DNA from: Bog-473 sp963828505
GTDB taxonomy: Bacteria; Actinomycetota; Acidimicrobiia; Acidimicrobiales; RAAP-2
Direction: 5' to 3'
NCBI GenBank assembly: GCA_963828505.1
Contig: CAWHFM010000012.1
Coordinates: 62,001 to 126,000 of the forward strand
Length of the DNA: 64,000 nucleotides
The number at the start of each line of letters is the position of its first letter. Position 1 is the first letter of the stretch. The notes beneath the pieces were generated by a model that saw only the letters and a program-made list of their open reading frames with translations, did not search any database and was not told where the DNA came from. Positions 8,701 to 18,781 of this stretch are shown piece after piece. The translations under genes and the position numbers were made by a program.

Positions 8701-8862
8701 ATGGTCATCATCTTGCTTGCTCTTTTGGTGTTGATTCTTTTTGGTGCAGGATTTGCCGTTCACTTGTTGTGGATTGCGGCCGTCGTACTCGCGGTTGTCT
8801 GGGTCGCCAGCTTCGCTCTCAGTCGCGGGGAGGGCGCCCGCCGCGGTTCGCTCCGTCGATAA
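8701..8862 (+). CDS. Small hydrophobic membrane protein
   Basis: About 53 residues: a hydrophobic N-terminal half (VIILLALLVLILFGAGFAVH), a second hydrophobic stretch (LLWIAAVVLAVVWVASFAL) and a basic tail. This is the layout of the short 'hydrophobic protein' family common in Streptomyces and relatives, of unknown role and often stress-linked. GAAAGGGG at 8686-8693 serves either ATG 8695 or ATG 8701; 8701 has the better spacing. Its position between the KaiC-like gene and the catalase hints at a shared stress context, which is inference. Confidence 0.72.
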   Translation: MVIILLALLVLILFGAGFAVHLLWIAAVVLAVVWVASFALSRGEGARRGSLRR

Positions 8863-9268
8863 CCGCTGAAGAGCGGCGGTTTCCACGGTCGACATAGATC
8901 TGAGGAGTTGGCCTGAGTCGCACTCGCCGGTCGCTCGCAGGCGAACACTGAGCTCTGTATCGGTAGAAGCGGCTGTTCCGAGACTGAGGGGGTCTGCGTC
9001 GCCTCGATGTGACGTATTCCTAGCTTCCTCGCGACTGCATGCATCCGCCAATGTGGCCCGCACACCCTTGCGAGTCACTCAATTCTCTCGACTCTTCGAG
9101 CGAGTTCGAGCCCCTGCCTCTGTCGCATCTCGTACATCGGAGCCGACGACACTCCACTTGGCGGAGTTCCGTTTCGGTTGCCTTCGTTGAGGGTATCGAT
9201 TGCTCCCGCGAGCGTTTGGAATTCAGTCTGCCTCACGCATCGTCTCCACCCGCTGCGAAAGGCATGTC
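8863..9268. other. Intergenic region upstream of catalase
   Basis: 406 bp with no convincing gene. It should carry the catalase promoter; I do not see a clear FurA- or OxyR-type operator by eye. Confidence 0.45.
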
Positions 9269-11347
9269 ATGGCCCGACCCCGAACTGGTAAGACTCCGAG
9301 CTCAACCCGTCGCAAGCCACTGCTTTCTCGTGGCGTCCCCGAGGACGCAGTAGCTCCGGAGTGGGCCCAGGGCGGCGAGACGCTCACGACCGCGACGGGC
9401 GTTCCCGTCGATGACACGGACAACAGCTTGCGCGTCGGTGAACGAGGACCCACGCTGCTCGAGGACTTCCACCTACGCGAGAAGGTCATGCACTTCGACC
9501 ATGAGAGGATCCCCGAGCGCGTCGTACATGCCAGAGGAGCGGGCGCCCACGGCATCTTTCGACTCACCCGGTCTCTCGAGAAGCTGACCTGCGCACCGAT
9601 CCTCGGCGATACTTCGGTGGACACGCCGGTCTTCGCCCGCTTCTCGACCGTGGCTGGTTCTCGAGGATCGGCGGACACCGCCCGAGACGTGCGCGGATTT
9701 GCGGTGCGGTTCTATACCGGAGAAGGCAACTGGGATCTGGTCGGCAACAACATACCGGTGTTCTTCATCCAGGACGGGATCAAGTTCCCCGATTTGATCC
9801 ATGCCGCCAAACCCGAGCCTGACAGGGAGATTCCCCAAGCCCAGACCGCTCACGACACATTCTGGGATTTCGTTTCGCTCACTCCTGAGTCCACCCACAT
9901 GCTGATGTGGATCATGTCCGACCGGGCCATTCCCCGTTCCTTTCGGACTATGGAGGGATTCGGGGTCCACACCTTCCGCTTGGTGAATGCCCGCGGGAAG
10001 ACGACCTTGGTGAAATTCCACTGGAAGCCCGTAGCTGGCTTGGCCTCTTTGGTGTGGGAGGAATCCCAGAAGCTCGGGGGGATCGATCCAGATTTTCACC
10101 GCCGGGATCTCTGGCAGTCCATCGAGCGGGGTACCTTCCCCGAATGGGACTTCGGGGTCCAGGTATTTCCCGATACCGAGGATCAGATGTTCGAGGGGAT
10201 CGATCTTCTCGATCCCACCAAGCTCGTGCCCGAGGAGCTGGCGCCGGTCGAAACCATCGGTCGCCTCACGCTGAATCGGAATCCGACCAACTACTTCTCG
10301 GAAACGGAGCAGGTCGCCTTCTGCACGAGCCACGTGCCTCGGGGCATCGATTTCACCGATGATCCGCTCCTCCAAGCCAGGAACTTCTCCTATCTCGATA
10401 CCCAGCTCACCCGGCTGGGAGGGCCCAATTTCGACCAGCTTCCCATCAACCGTCCCCATTCGCCGGTGAACACAACCCAGCGGGACGGTTTCGGACAACA
10501 GGCGGTGGCGAAAGGAATCGCTGCGTACAATCCGAACTCTCTCGCGGGTGGCTGCCCCTTCCCAGGCGGGGTGGAGGGATACGTCCATGTCCCCCGACCC
10601 GTGGCCGGGGCAAAGATGCGGGTCCGCGCTCAGTCGTTCTCCGACCACTTCTCTCAAGCCACACTCTTCTGGGAAAGCATGAGTCCGCCTGAAAGAGAGC
10701 ACATCATTGCTGCCTTCTCCTTCGAGTTGGGCAAGTGCTTGAGTCAGGAGATCAAAGATCGGATGCTCGAGAATCTTGCCCATGTGGATGGCACCTTGAC
10801 CGCAGGTGTTGCCTCGAGCTTGGGAAAACCTGCTCCCAGGGGCAGGCCGGCGAAAAATGTCAACCCGTCACCTGCACTCTCCCTTCTTCCGACTGAGCCA
10901 TCGCCCATCACCGGGAGGGTCGTCGGTGTCTTCGCTGCTGACGGCGTGGATGGAGCCGGCGTAGCTGCCCTCAGCGGCGCTCTGGAACGTGCGGGAGCGT
11001 CCGCCGTAATCGTCGGGCCTCACGGCGGAAGCATCGACGGAGACTCCGGCCCTGTCGAGGTGACCAAGAGTGCACTGACCACACAACCGGTGGAGTACGA
11101 CGCCGTCGTCGTCGCTGGGGGGGAAGGAGCTGAAACGCTGTCTGCCGACCCCTATATGGCGGTCAATCTCGGTGAATCGTACCGACACGGCAAGACCATC
11201 GCCGCGTGGGGCCAAGGTGTCGACGTCCTCCAAGCCTGCTCAATTTCTCCGGAAGCTCCCGGGATCGTTGTCGGCCCAAGCCCGAATCGCGCGTTCATCA
11301 AGGAGCTCGTTGAAGCAATCGGATGGCATCGCCACTGGGATCGGTAG
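9269..11347 (+). CDS. katE: Large-subunit monofunctional catalase (HPII type)
   Basis: 692 residues, the long clade-2 catalase. It decomposes H2O2 to water and O2 in the cytoplasm as a haem tetramer. Catalytic His87 lies in ERVVHARGAGAHG, the distal Asn160 in LVGNNIPVFF, and the proximal haem ligand Tyr374 in FSYLDTQ; the segment RLTLNRNPTNYF is typical of the family. The C-terminal 150 residues (from about 545) are the flavodoxin/GATase-1-like domain found only in large catalases (VVGVFAADGVDG onward). ATG at 9269 is preceded by GAAAGG. Close to E. coli KatE in layout but with a shorter N-terminus. Confidence 0.95.
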   Translation: MARPRTGKTPSSTRRKPLLSRGVPEDAVAPEWAQGGETLTTATGVPVDDTDNSLRVGERGPTLLEDFHLREKVMHFDHERIPERVVHARGAGAHGIFRLTRSLEKLTCAPILGDTSVDTPVFARFSTVAGSRGSADTARDVRGFAVRFYTGEGNWDLVGNNIPVFFIQDGIKFPDLIHAAKPEPDREIPQAQTAHDTFWDFVSLTPESTHMLMWIMSDRAIPRSFRTMEGFGVHTFRLVNARGKTTLVKFHWKPVAGLASLVWEESQKLGGIDPDFHRRDLWQSIERGTFPEWDFGVQVFPDTEDQMFEGIDLLDPTKLVPEELAPVETIGRLTLNRNPTNYFSETEQVAFCTSHVPRGIDFTDDPLLQARNFSYLDTQLTRLGGPNFDQLPINRPHSPVNTTQRDGFGQQAVAKGIAAYNPNSLAGGCPFPGGVEGYVHVPRPVAGAKMRVRAQSFSDHFSQATLFWESMSPPEREHIIAAFSFELGKCLSQEIKDRMLENLAHVDGTLTAGVASSLGKPAPRGRPAKNVNPSPALSLLPTEPSPITGRVVGVFAADGVDGAGVAALSGALERAGASAVIVGPHGGSIDGDSGPVEVTKSALTTQPVEYDAVVVAGGEGAETLSADPYMAVNLGESYRHGKTIAAWGQGVDVLQACSISPEAPGIVVGPSPNRAFIKELVEAIGWHRHWDR

Positions 11348-11669
11348 ATGGTCTGATGTCGCTACCGCCGCCCGTGGGAATCCCCGGTCTTCGTTGCAAA
11401 GGACTGACGCGGTGGATCAGAGGCGCAGGGACTTGGGATGCTCGTCGACGCGGTCCGCTCCGATCCCGACGACTCGCCCACGAACGAGGAAGTGCCGTAC
11501 ACGCCCGAGCATCATCAGCCCTCCGCCGAACAGCTGTGCAACCGTCTCCGAAGCTCACACAGAGCGGATCCTCTGCGGTGATGGGCGGGTACGGCTGAAT
11601 CGGCGATGGGGATCGCGACGGGTCTGAAACCGGAGCCCTGAAGCGACAAGGGACCGTATTCGCGCCCTA
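11348..11669. other. Intergenic region between convergent genes
   Basis: 322 bp between the catalase and SDR stops, on opposite strands. No gene or RNA recognised. Confidence 0.45.
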
Positions 11670-12473
11670 TCAGGGCATGCGAGCGCTCGAACCGAGACTG
11701 ACTTCCATGATCGTACCGGTAAGCACCCCGGGGTCTTGGACCAAGTACATCACGGCGCGGGTGACGTCCTCGGCTTCGATCCAAGGCTTGGCGATCGGAT
11801 TGTTACGAGTCCACCGCCGAACTACTTCTTCGGGTACCTCGCTGTCAGGATCGGGTTGCAGCATCGGAGTGCGCACCGCGCAAGGGCACACCACGTTGAC
11901 GGTGATCCCGTCGTTCGCCACCTCAAGGGCCAAGGACTTTGCCAGGCCGATGACGCCCCACTTGGTGGCGTTGTAGGCGGATTGGCCCTTGATCCCCATA
12001 CGGCCGCCCATCGACGCCGTGACGACGATCCGACCCCAACGCTGTTCCAACATGGGAGGTACCACGGCCCGGAGCGTAGTGAACACCCCGGTGAGGTTGG
12101 TAGCGAGCATCTCCGCCCACGACTCGTCCGTGACATCGACAAACGGGCCAATGGAAACGATGCCGGCATTGGCCAATGCAATGTCGATCCGGCCGAACTC
12201 CTCCAACGTGTGCTCGACTCCGGCATTGACCTGGCTCGCGTCGCTCACGTCGACCGACCGAGAAAGGCACCGTCGACCTCTCTCGTTCACCAGTTTGGCC
12301 GTCAGGTCAAGATCCTCCTGCGTACCGAGTGCATAGGTAAGCGATGACATCGGCCCCGGCACGTCCCACGCCACGATGTCGGATCCTTCTGACGCCAACG
12401 CGAGCGCATGCGCCCTTCCTTGTCCCCGGGCTGCTCCGGTGATGAGAGCCACTTTCCCGTCAAGCGATCCCAT
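11670..12473 (-). CDS. Mycofactocin-type SDR oxidoreductase
   Basis: 267-residue short-chain dehydrogenase. Nucleotide-binding TGAARGQGRAHA near residue 13 is the variant typical of the mycofactocin-coupled SDR family, whose tightly bound NAD(H) is re-oxidised by mycofactocin. NAG and the catalytic set S/Y/K appear in VVTASMGG and SAYNATKWG; the C-terminus GVLTGTIMEVS is standard. Substrate is probably an alcohol or ketone. No mycofactocin biosynthesis genes lie in this window, so the coupling rests on family resemblance only. Confidence 0.88.
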   Translation of the reverse strand: MGSLDGKVALITGAARGQGRAHALALASEGSDIVAWDVPGPMSSLTYALGTQEDLDLTAKLVNERGRRCLSRSVDVSDASQVNAGVEHTLEEFGRIDIALANAGIVSIGPFVDVTDESWAEMLATNLTGVFTTLRAVVPPMLEQRWGRIVVTASMGGRMGIKGQSAYNATKWGVIGLAKSLALEVANDGITVNVVCPCAVRTPMLQPDPDSEVPEEVVRRWTRNNPIAKPWIEAEDVTRAVMYLVQDPGVLTGTIMEVSLGSSARMP

Positions 12474-13000
12474 GGTCGGTCACTGTACCCGGCGGGGTCA
12501 GATCACTACACGCTGCCGCGTCCGTACCTTCGCTGCGAATCGTCAATGAAGGACGCTGCTGCGATCGAGTTGCGATGTCTCCGTCAGTGGCCCTGGCTTT
12601 CCCGTCGCGGTTCTGGACTCCCAACATGCCGACATTCCCAAAGGAAGGGGGATCATTGTGTTCGTCATCCCGCCACCAGTCCTGCGGGACCTTGGCCGAG
12701 CGGAGGTTCGAATGAACCCCTGGATAGGTTGGTCGGCCTCCCCACCCACGACGACACGAACCACGTCACCGGATTGGATGGGGACTCGACGACGAGTGGA
12801 TCGCTTCCGACGTAAGACGCCCACTCACGTCATCTCAACAGCTACCGGCCGCGCCGGGCACTCCCGAAGCCGCTCACCCAGAGTACGCGTAGGGGTGAGG
12901 TCGCCTTGACCACAGGTGAGGGCACCTCTACCTTTTGCATGTAGTCGGACAGGTGGGATCAGGACGCTGCCGTGCGAACACCCATAGGGAGGGATCTGCC
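12474..13000. other. Divergent intergenic region
   Basis: 527 bp between the SDR start (minus) and the amidohydrolase start (plus), so it carries both promoters. A weak open frame on each strand at 12540-12830 has no recognisable family and no good ribosome site; I leave it out. Confidence 0.45.
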
Positions 13001-14131
13001 ATGGCAGACTCACAGAAGAAGTACACGCTCATCTCGGCCGATGGCCACCTCAACGAGCCTCGGGACGTATGGACGTCGCGGGTGGCCGAGAAGGACAAGG
13101 ACCGGGTGCCGCGTGTGGACCGGCTACCTGACGGAGACGGGTGGGTGTTCCCTGGCTACGACACCACGCTCCCCTTCAGCTGGGGTGCGACGGCCGGGCG
13201 CCGCCCAGAGGACATGGGCCAATGGTGTACCTACGAAGACATCAATCCCGGCAGCTTCGACCCTGTCGCCCGGGTCAAGGAGATGCAGGAGGACGGGGTC
13301 GATGCCGAGCTGATCTTCGGGTCCAACAACCCGCGCACCTTCGTGGCCGGCCACGAGGACGCCGCCCTCCACCATGAGATGATCCGGGCATACAACGACT
13401 TCATGTCCGAGTTCTGCTCGACCGCCCCTGATCGGCTCGGTGGTACTGCACTCCTCCCGAATCGTGGGGTGGAGGGATGCCTCAAGGAGATTGAGAGGCT
13501 CTCCCGCATGACCGGGTTCGTGGCCTTCCTCATGCAGCGCTACCCGAGCGGGGAGCCGTCCATCACGCCCGAAGACGATGCGGTTTGGGAGGCGATCGAG
13601 GCCAGCGGCAAGCCACTAACGATCCATGTAGGCCTGGTCGAGGGGAAGATGGGCCAGCGCACGGTGGCCACAAATCTTCCCGGCACCGGCCACTTCTATG
13701 ATGCACCGAAGCGGATGCTGCAATTCATCTTCGCCGGAGTACTCGACCGGTTTCCCAAGCTTCGCATCCCGTTCATTGAGGTCGATTGCGGGTGGATCCC
13801 GTACTTCGAGAGCCAATGCGACGACAACTTCCTGCGCCACCGGAGGGCGTCCCTGCGCGACTCCAAACTGACCCGTCTACCCAGCGAGTACATGCAGGAG
13901 TTCTTTCCCGCCTCGTTCATTACCGACCCATTTGCCGTCGATAATCGCGCCCGCGTCGGCGTGCACCGGATGCTTTGGTCGAGCGACTACCCCCATATCA
14001 CGACGGACTGGCCGCTGTCGTGGAAGACGATCAACGCCACGTTCGCCGACGTTCCGCCAAGTGAGAAGCACGCCATCCTGTGTGGCAATTCCCTCAAGCT
14101 CTTCAAGTTCGACCAGCTCGGGAGCACCTGA
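13001..14131 (+). CDS. Amidohydrolase family 2 (metal-dependent hydrolase/decarboxylase)
   Basis: 376 residues of the ACMS-decarboxylase/amidohydrolase_2 superfamily. The metal-binding start is ISADGHLNEP (D and H near residues 13-15), a second His is in LTIHVG, and the C-terminal Asp is in LWSSDYPHITTDWP. Members cleave or decarboxylate aromatic and cyclic acids. ATG at 13001 has AGGGAGGG 6-8 nt upstream, the best ribosome site in the neighbourhood. The DHDPS-like gene follows after 4 nt, so both are cotranscribed. Confidence 0.87.
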   Translation: MADSQKKYTLISADGHLNEPRDVWTSRVAEKDKDRVPRVDRLPDGDGWVFPGYDTTLPFSWGATAGRRPEDMGQWCTYEDINPGSFDPVARVKEMQEDGVDAELIFGSNNPRTFVAGHEDAALHHEMIRAYNDFMSEFCSTAPDRLGGTALLPNRGVEGCLKEIERLSRMTGFVAFLMQRYPSGEPSITPEDDAVWEAIEASGKPLTIHVGLVEGKMGQRTVATNLPGTGHFYDAPKRMLQFIFAGVLDRFPKLRIPFIEVDCGWIPYFESQCDDNFLRHRRASLRDSKLTRLPSEYMQEFFPASFITDPFAVDNRARVGVHRMLWSSDYPHITTDWPLSWKTINATFADVPPSEKHAILCGNSLKLFKFDQLGST

Positions 14132-14135
14132 CCCC

Positions 14136-15080
14136 TTGCCGGCGAGCAGCACGGACCCAGTCGGCCGCACCCGAGCCAGCACTTTTGTCATAAGCATCAC
14201 GCCGTTCACCGAAGACGGTGCCATGGACGAGGTCGCCCTGCGGGGGCACCTCAGGCGCATGGCCGCCGCCGGTATCGGCGTCTACCTGGGCGGCGGTGGC
14301 AGCGGCGAGGGCTACGTGCTCTCGCCGGACGAGACGAGGCGATTGCTACAGATCGGTGTGGAGGAACTGCAAGGGAAGGTGCCGGTTCGCGCCATGGGCG
14401 TCGAACCGCGCACGTCGCTCGACATGATCGAGTATCTGGTGATGGTCAGCGACATCGGAGTCGACGCCGCCCAGATCTACTCTCTCGACCAGGGGCACGG
14501 CCACCGGCCGACCTCGGACGAGATCCATCGGTACTTCGATGACGTGCTGCGGGCGATCGACTTTCCCGCCGTGCTCTCCACCCATCAATCGGTCGGTTAC
14601 CAAGTGCCGATACCCATGCTCATCGAATTCGCCGATCGGTTCGACCACCTGATCGGAATCAACCTCAGCCACCAGGATCTGGGCTATCTCAGCGCCGTGA
14701 TAGATGCGCTGGGGGACCGTCTGGAGATCCATGTCGGCGGGCCCCATCTGGCGCTGACCGCGCTCTCGCTCGGCGGCACCGGGTACCTGAGCTCCGAGGG
14801 CAACCTGGCGCCCACTCTCAGCGTCGGACTGATCGACGCCTACCGGGAAAACGACGCGTGGCGCATGACAGACTTCTACGGAAAACTGCTCCGGCTGTCG
14901 GGCAGCTTGTATGCCGCCGGCGGGATACGGGCCACCAAGGCCGCCCTCAATGCGCTGAGGCTGCCGGGCGGCTTTCCCCGCTTACCCCAGCTGCCGGTGC
15001 CAGACGCGAGCGTCCCGCCCCTGCTCGAGACGATCGGGCGATTGGGTATCGGGAGTATCGAGGGCTGGGGTAACCGTTGA
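14136..15080 (+). CDS. Dihydrodipicolinate synthase family protein without the Schiff-base lysine
   Basis: About 314 residues, a DapA/NAL superfamily TIM barrel: ISITPFTEDGAMD at the start and GVYLGGGGSGEGYVLSPDE (normally GGTGE..L..EE). In true family aldolases the sixth strand reads G-I-K-D; here it is LIGINLSHQDL, so the lysine that forms the Schiff base is Asn176. It is therefore not a lysine-biosynthesis enzyme and probably not a classical aldolase. The start is placed at TTG 14136, 4 nt after the amidohydrolase stop, because no ATG or GTG precedes the conserved part. Convergent with the ligase operon. Confidence 0.78.
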   Translation: MPASSTDPVGRTRASTFVISITPFTEDGAMDEVALRGHLRRMAAAGIGVYLGGGGSGEGYVLSPDETRRLLQIGVEELQGKVPVRAMGVEPRTSLDMIEYLVMVSDIGVDAAQIYSLDQGHGHRPTSDEIHRYFDDVLRAIDFPAVLSTHQSVGYQVPIPMLIEFADRFDHLIGINLSHQDLGYLSAVIDALGDRLEIHVGGPHLALTALSLGGTGYLSSEGNLAPTLSVGLIDAYRENDAWRMTDFYGKLLRLSGSLYAAGGIRATKAALNALRLPGGFPRLPQLPVPDASVPPLLETIGRLGIGSIEGWGNR

Positions 15081-15144
15081 CCGGGAGCGGAGACACCTTC
15101 CCGCTCAATGAGCGAGTTGTGGTAATCAACGGCGCTCCTTCGCC

Positions 15145-16818
15145 TCAGAGATCACCGACCCCGTCGGCCGCCAGCTCAGCCGCCTGGCGTCGTCGGATAT
15201 CGGCCCGGAGCTCGCCCTTGGCCACCTTGTCCCCCGATGAGCGGGGCAGGTCACCGAGCTGGACCAGCCGCTCGGGATACCACTCACGGCTCACCCCGCG
15301 GGAGGCCAAGAACGCGGTGATATCGGACAGGGTGACGGGGACATCGCCTCGCGTCGACACGTAGACGCAGACCCTCTCCCCGAAGATGTCGTCCGGCATG
15401 GAAACGGCGGCGACCAGCGCCACATCGGGATGCTCGGAGATCTCCGCTTCGAGCGCTGGCGCACTGATGTTCTTCCCAGCCCGGATGATGATGTCCGACG
15501 TGCGGCCGACGACCCGCAGGTAGCCGGAGTCGTCGATTTCGACCACGTCACCCATGCGCATCCAGCCGTCTTCGGTGAACAACTCGGCGTTGGCCGCTTC
15601 GTCGTCGTAGTAAGCGACGCAGTTCGCCGGCCCCTTGCACGCCGGTACACCCACCCGCGGTGACGACGTAACAGGATCGCCCCGATCGCCGAGGACCCGC
15701 ACTTGCATGGCGTCGATGACGCGGCCCGCCGTGCCTAGGCGCTGTTCACGCGAATCGGTGAGCGTCGTCCTGCTGAGCGCACCCGTTTCGTTGGAGCCGT
15801 AAAATTGGAGCACCCTGGCGCCTGTGCGCTGCTCGAACGCCGCCGCCCGAGCAGGGGGAACGGCTTCGCCTCCCGTGAACAGGACGCGCAGCGACGTCAG
15901 GTCCAGCCCGTCCAGGCGAGGCGAGTTCAGCATCATGATGAATTGGGTACTCACGCAGGCCAGCACCGATACCCGGCGGGTGGCCATGGCGATGAGCACC
16001 TGCTCGACCTCGAATCTGGGGGTGACGACCGTTGGACAGCCGAGCACGCTCGGCGAGAAGTGCGCCGTCCACAGCCCGAACCCGAAGGGAGCCGGCACGG
16101 CGCTGAAGAAGATGTCCTCGGGAGTGAGCTGGCCCGCTTCCACTGCCAACTGGTGGAAGTAGAACCAGCGGTTCGCCGTGTGCATCACACATTTGGGCAA
16201 CCCAGTGGTACCCGAGGTGGAGTTGAGCATGAACAGGTCATCAGGTCCGAGGGCCCGGCCCGTCAGGACTCTGGCCACCTCGCCTTCATCGGGTGGCGGG
16301 ACGGGGATTCCGTCGACTACCGCCGTCGCCGCTTCGGGCGACAGCACATCAGGCACCACGATGTGGCGCAGCCCCCGCAGGCTTTCCGAGCGCAACGACT
16401 CCACCAGTTCGCCGGCCGGACGCTCCTGGAAATGCTCGTGGGTGAGCAGTACTGTCGCGCCTGTCCGGCGCAGGAGATGGCGTATCTCCGCCTGCCCGGC
16501 TCGCGACCCCAACCCGACCACCACCAGTCCTGCCTTCTCGGCGGCCAGGAAGGCCGTGTGAACCGTGGCTCCGTCCGGCAGGATCACCCCCATCTTTGTT
16601 CCCGAGTCGAGCCCGGCGCGCGCCAGGACGGCGGCAAGCTCGGACGAGCGCCGGTCGTATTGGGCCCAGGTCAGCGCGCGGTCTTCGGACGGGCCGGCCA
16701 CGATGTACGCCGGTTGGTCGGGACGTGACGCTGCATGGCCGGCCACAACATCGGCCAGGGTGCGGGTGCCCCACCAGCCCGCCTCCACGTAGGCCTCGAT
16801 GTCCGACTGGTCGAACAT
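15145..16818 (-). CDS. AMP-dependent acyl-CoA ligase (benzoate-CoA ligase-like)
   Basis: 557-residue ANL-superfamily adenylate-forming enzyme. P-loop STSGTTGLPKCVMHT, A5 motif YGSNETGA, A7/A8 MGDVVEIDDSGYLRVVGRTSD and the catalytic lysine in SGDKVAKGELR are all present. It activates a carboxylic acid with ATP and CoA. Last gene of the minus-strand operon: its start lies 2 nt from the stop of the second ligase. Substrate unknown; the GKNIS form after A8 is common in benzoate/cyclohexanecarboxylate ligases. Confidence 0.88.
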   Translation of the reverse strand: MFDQSDIEAYVEAGWWGTRTLADVVAGHAASRPDQPAYIVAGPSEDRALTWAQYDRRSSELAAVLARAGLDSGTKMGVILPDGATVHTAFLAAEKAGLVVVGLGSRAGQAEIRHLLRRTGATVLLTHEHFQERPAGELVESLRSESLRGLRHIVVPDVLSPEAATAVVDGIPVPPPDEGEVARVLTGRALGPDDLFMLNSTSGTTGLPKCVMHTANRWFYFHQLAVEAGQLTPEDIFFSAVPAPFGFGLWTAHFSPSVLGCPTVVTPRFEVEQVLIAMATRRVSVLACVSTQFIMMLNSPRLDGLDLTSLRVLFTGGEAVPPARAAAFEQRTGARVLQFYGSNETGALSRTTLTDSREQRLGTAGRVIDAMQVRVLGDRGDPVTSSPRVGVPACKGPANCVAYYDDEAANAELFTEDGWMRMGDVVEIDDSGYLRVVGRTSDIIIRAGKNISAPALEAEISEHPDVALVAAVSMPDDIFGERVCVYVSTRGDVPVTLSDITAFLASRGVSREWYPERLVQLGDLPRSSGDKVAKGELRADIRRRQAAELAADGVGDL

Positions 16819-16820
16819 CT

Positions 16821-18485
16821 TCAGTCGCTACCCAAGAGGCGGTCGACGATCTCGTACTTCTTGGTCTTGCCCGATGCCGTCAGCGGAAGGGAGTCGAGGA
16901 TCTCGAGCTGCTCGGGCAGTTTGTACGTGGCCAGCCCGCAGACACGTAGGCGCTCGACCATGGTGGCAAATTCCAACTTCGTGCCGGACGCCAGCACCAC
17001 ACACGCGCAGACGCGCTCGCCCAACCTTTGGTGGGGAAGGCCGACAACGGCCGCCCGATCCACCTCGGGGAAGTCCAAGAGGAGGTCCTCGATCTCTCGT
17101 GGCGTGATGTTCAGTCCTCCCCGGATAATGATCTCCTTCTTGCGGCCGACCACCGTCAGATAGCCGTCCTCGTCCATAGTGGCCAGGTCACCGGATCGAA
17201 CCCACCCGCCCGGAGCGAAGGTGGCGGCCGTTCGCTCGGGGTCGCGGTAGAAGCCGACACACGTATTGGGACCTCGCACGAGAATCTCTCCAGCCACGCC
17301 GCGGGGGCAGACACACCCGTCGTCGTCGCGCAGCTCGACCTCGACGCCGGTGAGCGCCACTCCGTCGGTGCCGGTGGTTTTGTCGACGGGACTTGAAGGC
17401 CGGTTCCAGGTCGCCACCAACACTTCGGTCGACCCGTAGAGACGAAGGACCCCGATCCCACACGCCGCGGCGCGCCGGACAAGGTCAGGTGGGACGGGCG
17501 CGCCGCCGCAGCCGAACCGGGTCATGGAGCTGAGCTGGTCACCTCCCCGGCGCTCGGCCTCAGCCACCACATCCTGCAGGAAGGTCGTGGAGGCCAAGGT
17601 GTAGCTGGCCCGGTGGGCGGCGATCAGGTCGCAGGCAACCGCAGCGTCCCAGCGGTCCTGGAGCACAAGCGCCAACCCGTGATAGATCGCCAGGCGGACC
17701 CCGTAATTGAAGCCCGTCGAATGCCCGATGGGCGACGGCATCCACACGACATCGGTTTCGTCGAGCCCGAGATCCTGCCGCGCCACCCGGACGCTGAAGT
17801 TGGCCGTCTCCTCGGTGTGCATGATCGCCTTGGGGGCCGCTTCGGTACCCGAGGTGAAGATCAACTCGGAGACCGAGTCGGACCGTTCGTCCTCGCGGCG
17901 GCGAGCGCCCGCTGCCGCGGCCCCGCCGCTTCCGTCAGGGGCCAGGGTGTCGGCGAACCATACAGTGGGGACGTGGGTCGCCTGCGCCGTGGCGGGACGC
18001 CCGTCGGCGACCACCACGTGGACCGCGAAAGGGGCCGACTCTGCAATGACCAGCCGCGATTCGGCGAGATGGTCGTGGCCGCGATAGAGGGCCGGAGTGC
18101 ACAGCACCTTCGACTGGGCGACCTCAAGGGCGTGGAGCAGCTCGCGGCGCCGGTAGATGGGGAGCAGGGGGTTGATGACCCCACCCACCCGTTGGGTCGC
18201 CAGTGCGATCACCACGAACTCATAGCAGTTGGGCAGCTGGATCGACACGACGTCGCCGTCGCCCACCCCCCCATCACCAAGCCAGAGGGCGAACAGGGCG
18301 ACGTCGCGCTCGAGCTCGGCATACGTGTGGACCGCCTTCCCGTCACGGTCGACGACGGCCACGCGCGCTGGGTCTGCCCCGGCCACCGCTTCGAGGCGGC
18401 CCGAAAGGGTCGTGGAGTCCCACCGCCCATCCCCGCGGTAGGAGGCACCACGCTGCGGGTCGGTCACCATGTCGCGGAATATCAA
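16821..18485 (-). CDS. AMP-dependent acyl-CoA synthetase
   Basis: About 554 residues, second ANL ligase of the operon. Motifs: P-loop FTSGTEAAPKAIMHT (one Thr-Gly pair altered from the usual SGTTGxPKG), YGSTEVL, SGDLATMDEDGYLTVVGRKKEIIIRGG and the catalytic lysine in TASGKTKKYE. It resembles cyclohexanecarboxylate-CoA and fatty-acid ligases. The open frame runs far upstream, but TTG at 18485 has a GGAGGG six nt before it; ATG 18500 is the alternative, with its ribosome site inside the gene. A 296-bp gap separates it from the thiolase and holds no gene I can see. Confidence 0.85.
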   Translation of the reverse strand: MIFRDMVTDPQRGASYRGDGRWDSTTLSGRLEAVAGADPARVAVVDRDGKAVHTYAELERDVALFALWLGDGGVGDGDVVSIQLPNCYEFVVIALATQRVGGVINPLLPIYRRRELLHALEVAQSKVLCTPALYRGHDHLAESRLVIAESAPFAVHVVVADGRPATAQATHVPTVWFADTLAPDGSGGAAAAGARRREDERSDSVSELIFTSGTEAAPKAIMHTEETANFSVRVARQDLGLDETDVVWMPSPIGHSTGFNYGVRLAIYHGLALVLQDRWDAAVACDLIAAHRASYTLASTTFLQDVVAEAERRGGDQLSSMTRFGCGGAPVPPDLVRRAAACGIGVLRLYGSTEVLVATWNRPSSPVDKTTGTDGVALTGVEVELRDDDGCVCPRGVAGEILVRGPNTCVGFYRDPERTAATFAPGGWVRSGDLATMDEDGYLTVVGRKKEIIIRGGLNITPREIEDLLLDFPEVDRAAVVGLPHQRLGERVCACVVLASGTKLEFATMVERLRVCGLATYKLPEQLEILDSLPLTASGKTKKYEIVDRLLGSD

Positions 18486-18781
18486 CCGCTCCCTCCTCAT
18501 GGACGAACCTGGTCGTGTGCCACTCCGGGTACTCCCCCTTCTCGCCGCCGGCCGCCCGTTGGTCCACCCCACCGCGTTGTCGATTCGCCCGATGAGTGGA
18601 CTGCCGATGGCCGTGCGCTGCCGATGATGGTTGTCCACCTGGGGCCGGCTGTCCAGGACACGGATCCGCGCTGCTCGTGATCGGTAAGGCCCGGGCGTCG
18701 GCCGATTCCTTGCGCAGCGTCCGCTACTTCCGTGGCCGAAGCTCGCCGATCTTGCTGCGGTGGCTGGTCGAAACCATTGGT

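Noticed and set aside
12543..12824. 93-codon minus-strand frame between SDR and amidohydrolase
   Set aside because: No family resemblance or ribosome site, Arg-rich composition, equal-quality frame on the other strand.
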